A DNA stretch of 12,661 nucleotides from assembly GCA_024811115.1 (NCBI GenBank), contig JAKOGH010000208.1, positions 1 through 12,661 on the forward strand. The letters run 5' to 3'. The stretch comes from Terana coerulea. Its lineage: Eukaryota; Basidiomycota; Agaricomycetes; Polyporales; Phanerochaetaceae. Of the stretch, positions 9,639 to 12,661 are shown one piece after another (position 1 is the first letter of the stretch; every line of letters begins with the position of its first letter). A program made the translations under genes and the position numbers. The notes under the pieces are model-generated. The model worked only from the letters and a program-made list of their open reading frames with translations. It was not told where the DNA came from and searched no databases.

Positions 9639-10246
9639 TTACTGTGATAAGTACAAGAGCAAGTAGTGCAACCAGTGCATCTTGGGGGAATTGGTGACAG
9701 AACATCGGAGCTTGCAAAGAAACTGTTCTGTACAGTGAAATGTCAGTATGTCTGTGTGAGTGACAATGATGGCATGACTCACACTGTCATACCCAAAGAA
9801 CATGGGCTGCTTCGTCAGGTTGCAGGACATGAAGCTGCAGGTAGCGACCGGGATGGTTGGGGAGGAGAGTGTGTCGGGGAATAGGGTAGTACAGGCTACT
9901 GTTGCCTGCAGTGAAGGTGAGCTTGGGGGATGGAAAGCCGGGAGTCAGCGGAAGAGGACGCACTAACAGAGAGCGAGTCCCGAAGTTCCTGAAGTTGCCA
10001 TCCATGTCTGCCAGCTGTTGAAACAGAATTGATCAGTGCACGGTCTCAACGCAGATAAGTCTATCTTACCACAATGGCAATGACCTATGCGTCGACATCT
10101 CCCACCTTCACCAGCAGAATCGGGGTCGGCGACGCTTCACCATCCTCGCCTCCATCCACAAGGATGAGCGGATGCGGTCCGAGCAGTGCTGTCAAAACTC
10201 ACCTGCCCAAGGACTTGTGATCATAGAACCGAAACAGCCCCTTCAT
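9639..10246 (-). pseudogene. Possible broken coding remnant, family unknown
   Basis: Several minus-strand pieces read like protein but do not join into one intact gene. A possible start at 10246 gives MKGLFRFYDHKSLG followed by a GTGAGT donor at 10202. A second piece contains PLILVDGGEDGEAS and PTPILLVKVGDVDA, is cut by a TAG, then continues VIAIV up to a good GTAAGA donor. After a TTTCAACAG acceptor comes DMDGNFRNFGTRSLLVRPL and LTPGFPSPKLTF, ending at a stop at 9787. A further frame, FFGYDSVSHAIIVTHTDI, runs from about 9807 to the stop at 9639. I recognise no family. It may be a decayed gene or element, a real gene whose model I could not solve, or chance. The plus strand over 9666-9884 is also open. 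Confidence 0.25.
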
Positions 10247-10645
10247 CGTGGCGGTGGTTGTCTGGCAGCTGAGCGCTGAGTACTGAGTGAGAGTGGAGGT
10301 CGTGGACGAGTGTGTCAGAGCCTTCGATGCCTTACTCACGAAAACTTATAGCGTGGCGGGTGATTGACATCGATGACGAGGATCGATGGCGGAGGTTGAT
10401 ACAGACTCTGACAGAGGTCAGTTCAACCCTCAAGATCAGAGTGTCAAAGCGAGGCGGAGCACGCAACCTGGTTCAAGCTGGGAGGGAGGGGCAAACCAAG
10501 GTTGAGAGTCGCGAGCCCGCTTCGGGCTGATGATCCGTATGTCCGGCGGGTCCGACCAGAGCTTGATCCAGCCTGGGCGCCAGCAACCTCAGCTCGAGGG
10601 ACCGGGTCACCCGGTGGTGTAGGCAAGTGTCATATAAACGCCCGG
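10247..10645. other. Intergenic region, no gene supported
   Basis: The open frames at 10312-10530 (plus) and 10444-10626 (minus) show no motif. The right part holds the 15-nt palindrome at 10601-10615 and a related CCGGGTCACC string near 10642, just before the duplicated promoter segment of copy B begins. Confidence 0.5.
10601..10615. repeat. Perfect inverted repeat ACCGGGT-C-ACCCGGT
   Basis: Two 7-nt arms flank a single C. A related string, CCGGGTCACCGG, occurs about 40 nt further on at 10642-10653 and overlaps the left edge of the segment shared with the copy A promoter. A transcription-factor site or duplication-junction feature is possible; nothing proves either. Confidence 0.55.
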
Positions 10646-11029
10646 GTCACCGGCGCTCCGCGAACCCACTGGTGACTGCGGCACGCTGCGCGTCACGCAG
10701 CTTGGCTTAGCCCTGTCTACCATTTCCCTGGCTGCGTCTCGGCTGCGAAGCAATTCCTACTGTCACACATGCATGCAACCTAGTCTCTGGGCAATATTAT
10801 TTTGCGCTCATGGTTGCAGTCTGGCAAACTCCTTTCACCATGCACAGTCGGTATCCGTCCTCCACATCGAGCCCAGATATTCTACGCAGTTGATGGGAAT
10901 ACGAAGTACTCGACCACAGTATCTTGGCTCTATCTGCGGCTCACGGTACCGACTGCTCAACTCCCCGTATACTCTATATAAGAGGTGTGTGCTAGACTAA
11001 ATTCCTTCAGTTCCACTTCTTACTAGACC
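10646..11029 (+). repeat. Duplicated 5' flank, copy B side
   Basis: This is the counterpart of 5348-5751, starting at gtcaccggcg and ending at the ATG of copy B. It is 20 nt shorter than the copy A flank and clearly diverged, yet the order of shared blocks (tgcacag, gtatccg, agatat, tgggaat, TATA region) is kept. Confidence 0.6.
10975..10982 (+). promoter_or_regulatory. TATA box of VIT-VWA copy B
   Basis: TATATAAG followed by AGGTGTG lies 48-55 nt upstream of the ATG at 11030, as in copy A. The promoter core thus looks intact although the coding part is damaged, so copy B may still be transcribed. Confidence 0.65.
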
Positions 11030-11632
11030 ATGCAGTTCATATCATCCGGACCCTGCGGCGTTGTTTTTCTCTCTGAAAGCGATGCATCAGAAATATTCTT
11101 GCCTTTGGAGCAGCTTGAAGTCCATGCAAACGTGGTAGACGGTAAGCTCTCATCCCCATCATCAACCTGAGTCGCAGTCCCAGCGTCTGACGATTCCTAT
11201 CCGCCTAGTGTCTGCAATCGTGACTTTAACTCAACAGTTCTGGCAGTACCTTCCCTCAGGGCTTTCTCGTGCCAAGTACGTTTTCCCAGTGCCTGCTCGC
11301 GCCGCAGTATGTGGGTTCGAGATGGTTGCCGAAGATGGAACTATCATCACTGCCGCTGCAAAGGAGAAGGAAGAAGCGAAGCGTCAGCATCAAGCCGCAA
11401 TTGCGCGAGGACAGATGACAGGCCTCGTTGAGCATGTTACCGACGATGGTGAGTGTAGCTGTGTTTTGAATTCTTCAACGTGGCTGAGCGCGCTCTATTC
11501 AGTTTTCTCTATTTCTCTGGGAGCATTGCCTGGACACCAAATGATAACGACGCAGGTCACAGTGCGTCGAATTTTTCTTCTGTGGAAAAGATACTCATAT
11601 TACTCTAGTACGTTCTCGACTTGATGGACGAC

Positions 11633-11680
11633 GCGACGTATCCGACCAAGTCAGGCTTCAGCTCCCCGTCTGCATAGGGA
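11633..11680 (+). other. Compensating -1/+1 indel pair with stop, copy B exon 4
   Basis: Compared with copy A, copy B has a frame break near 11636-11641 (gcgacgta before TCCGACC) and another at the GGGA near 11677-11681, after which the frame is correct again (MRYGHLPVG). The intervening stretch of about 40 nt still matches copy A at the DNA level but is read out of frame and hits TAG at 11675. The simplest account is one base lost and one gained. Confidence 0.75.
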
Positions 11681-12172
11681 ATGCGTTATGGCCACCTTCC
11701 TGTCGGAATGATGGGTGCCCGGACTGTCCCCGAATCTCGTGTTATCATTTCTGCAGCTGTTCACATGAAGGGCGCCGTGAAGACGATTCTGAGCCCAACT
11801 CATCCTACCCTGACAGTCCATGCCGACGGTTCAAACCAAGCTTCACTGAGTCAAACCGCACAGTATCGGTCACCGGATTTCCTGTCCCAAGACTTCGTTC
11901 TTTCCATTAGCGCGGAAGGTCTGGACGCCCCGCGATGCTTCGCGCAACGCAGCCCGAACGGCACGACCGCCATCCAACTGAGCATTGTCCCCAAGTTCAA
12001 ACTTCCCCCGATTGAGGAGCAGGAGTACATCTTCTTGGTGGACCGCAGCGGCAGCATGCACGGATCGAGGATCGAGAATGCCAAACGGGCGCTGGTCATG
12101 CTGCTGCGTTCTTTACCCAGCCGAGGAACGACATTCAACATATTTAGCTTCGGAAACCGATGCGACAGTCTC

Positions 12173-12175
12173 TAG
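12173..12175 (+). other. Nonsense codon in VWA domain of copy B
   Basis: Copy A reads CGATGCGACAGCCTCTGG (RCDSLW); copy B reads the same residues with TAG in place of TGG. The change lies inside the VWA domain, after the MIDAS DxSxS motif. Confidence 0.85.
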
Positions 12176-12379
12176 TCTGTTAGCATTGAATACACTGAAC
12201 ATACTCTCGGAATTGCTGTAAGTCGTAACCACTTATACTCTTCAGCTTGCTAACATTTTCTGCAGACGCGACAGGTGGATGCTATGATGGCGAACTATGG
12301 CGGCACGGAAATCAAGAGCGCACTTGAAAAGGTTTTCCGCGCACGTAATCGTCTCAGGCCAACAGCCTGCTTTGTGCTT

Positions 12380-12391
12380 ACAGACGGAGGT
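12380..12391 (+). other. Two-base loss at exon 5 donor of copy B
   Basis: Copy A ends this exon GGAGAG before GTAAGT; copy B has GGAG before GTAAGC. The exon is therefore 124 nt rather than 126, and no nearby AG acceptor at 12455-12457 restores the frame into SYNIDSTIDS. Loss of one AG unit from an AGAG repeat is the simplest cause. Confidence 0.7.
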
Positions 12392-12661
12392 AAGCGGTCT
12401 CTGTTGGTTCTTTATGGTATATCAGTGAGCTGGCAGCTAATCCTGTATATATCAGAGCTACAACATCGATTCGACCATCGACTCTGTAGCGCACACTGTC
12501 AAGCAGTCAACTTCGAACGCGCCTCTGCGAGTGTTCACCCTTGGAATCGGCGAGACGACCTCGAGCGCCATGTGCGAAGATATCGCCCGGGCAGGCAACG
12601 GCATCTGTCTGATGGCTACAACTACCGAAAGCATCGTCGGGAAGACGTCGAAGCTTGTTCG

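Larger units (their letters stand above)
11030..12661 (+). pseudogene. VIT and VWA domain gene, copy B, damaged and cut by window end
   Basis: This is a paralogue of copy A with the same exon layout: 11030-11141, 11209-11448, 11503-11561, 11609-12217, 12266-12389 and 12456 onward past the window end. Several sizes are equal (exons 2 and 3 of 240 and 59 nt; introns 3 and 4 of 47 and 48 nt). The VIT motif KYVFPVPARAAVCGFEM and the MIDAS motif DRSGSM are intact. Exon 4 carries a -1/+1 indel pair giving a stop at 11675-11677. A Trp codon of copy A is TAG at 12173-12175. Exon 5 is 2 nt short, which breaks the frame into exon 6. As written, translation ends after about 159 residues, within or just after the VIT domain. 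A short VIT-only product, transcript-level regulation or plain decay are all possible. The indels could be sequencing errors, but the TGG-to-TAG change is a substitution and harder to dismiss. Confidence 0.85.

Noticed and set aside
10312..10626. Open frames on both strands between the remnant and copy B
   Set aside because: No recognisable motif, no splice partners, and mutual overlap on opposite strands.
1..12661. CRISPR array, rRNA, transposase or reverse transcriptase genes
   Set aside because: No regularly spaced repeats, no rRNA-like text and no transposase or polymerase motifs were seen on either strand.

Overview
The window looks like nuclear DNA of a filamentous basidiomycete, probably an Agaricomycete. 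Its genes are split by many short GT-AG introns (about 46-86 nt), and it carries a fungal GWT1 homologue and a small protein of a type I associate with mushroom-forming fungi. All gene models were built by hand from reading frame, splice signals and family motifs. No transcript or alignment was available.

Layout. Positions 1-973 hold no gene I can support. At 974-1807 (minus) is a five-exon gene for a 200-residue protein of unknown function, with a TATA box upstream. Positions 1888-2974 look empty. At 2975-5076 (minus) is GWT1/PIG-W, the ER inositol acyltransferase of GPI-anchor synthesis, in eight exons; two single-base frame breaks interrupt it. A 675-nt divergent intergenic region follows. 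At 5752-8927 (plus) is a seven-exon VIT + VWA domain gene (copy A, about 938 residues). Positions 8928-10645 are mostly non-coding, with a weak, broken coding-like remnant on the minus strand (9639-10246). A second VIT + VWA copy (copy B) starts at 11030 in the same orientation and runs off the window end. It has frame breaks, an in-frame stop and a damaged exon end, so it is probably a pseudogene.

How the parts relate. Copies A and B are a head-to-tail duplication with a period of about 5.3 kb that includes roughly 400 nt of promoter and a shared TATA element. Their similarity is patchy: one adjoining exon pair jumps from about 77% to 97% identity across an intron, which suggests gene conversion. 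I see no operon-like pathway linking the genes and no convincing new multi-gene system. The most useful leads are the duplicated VIT-VWA pair, the cluster of single-base frame breaks in unrelated genes (real decay or assembly error), and the uncharacterised small gene.
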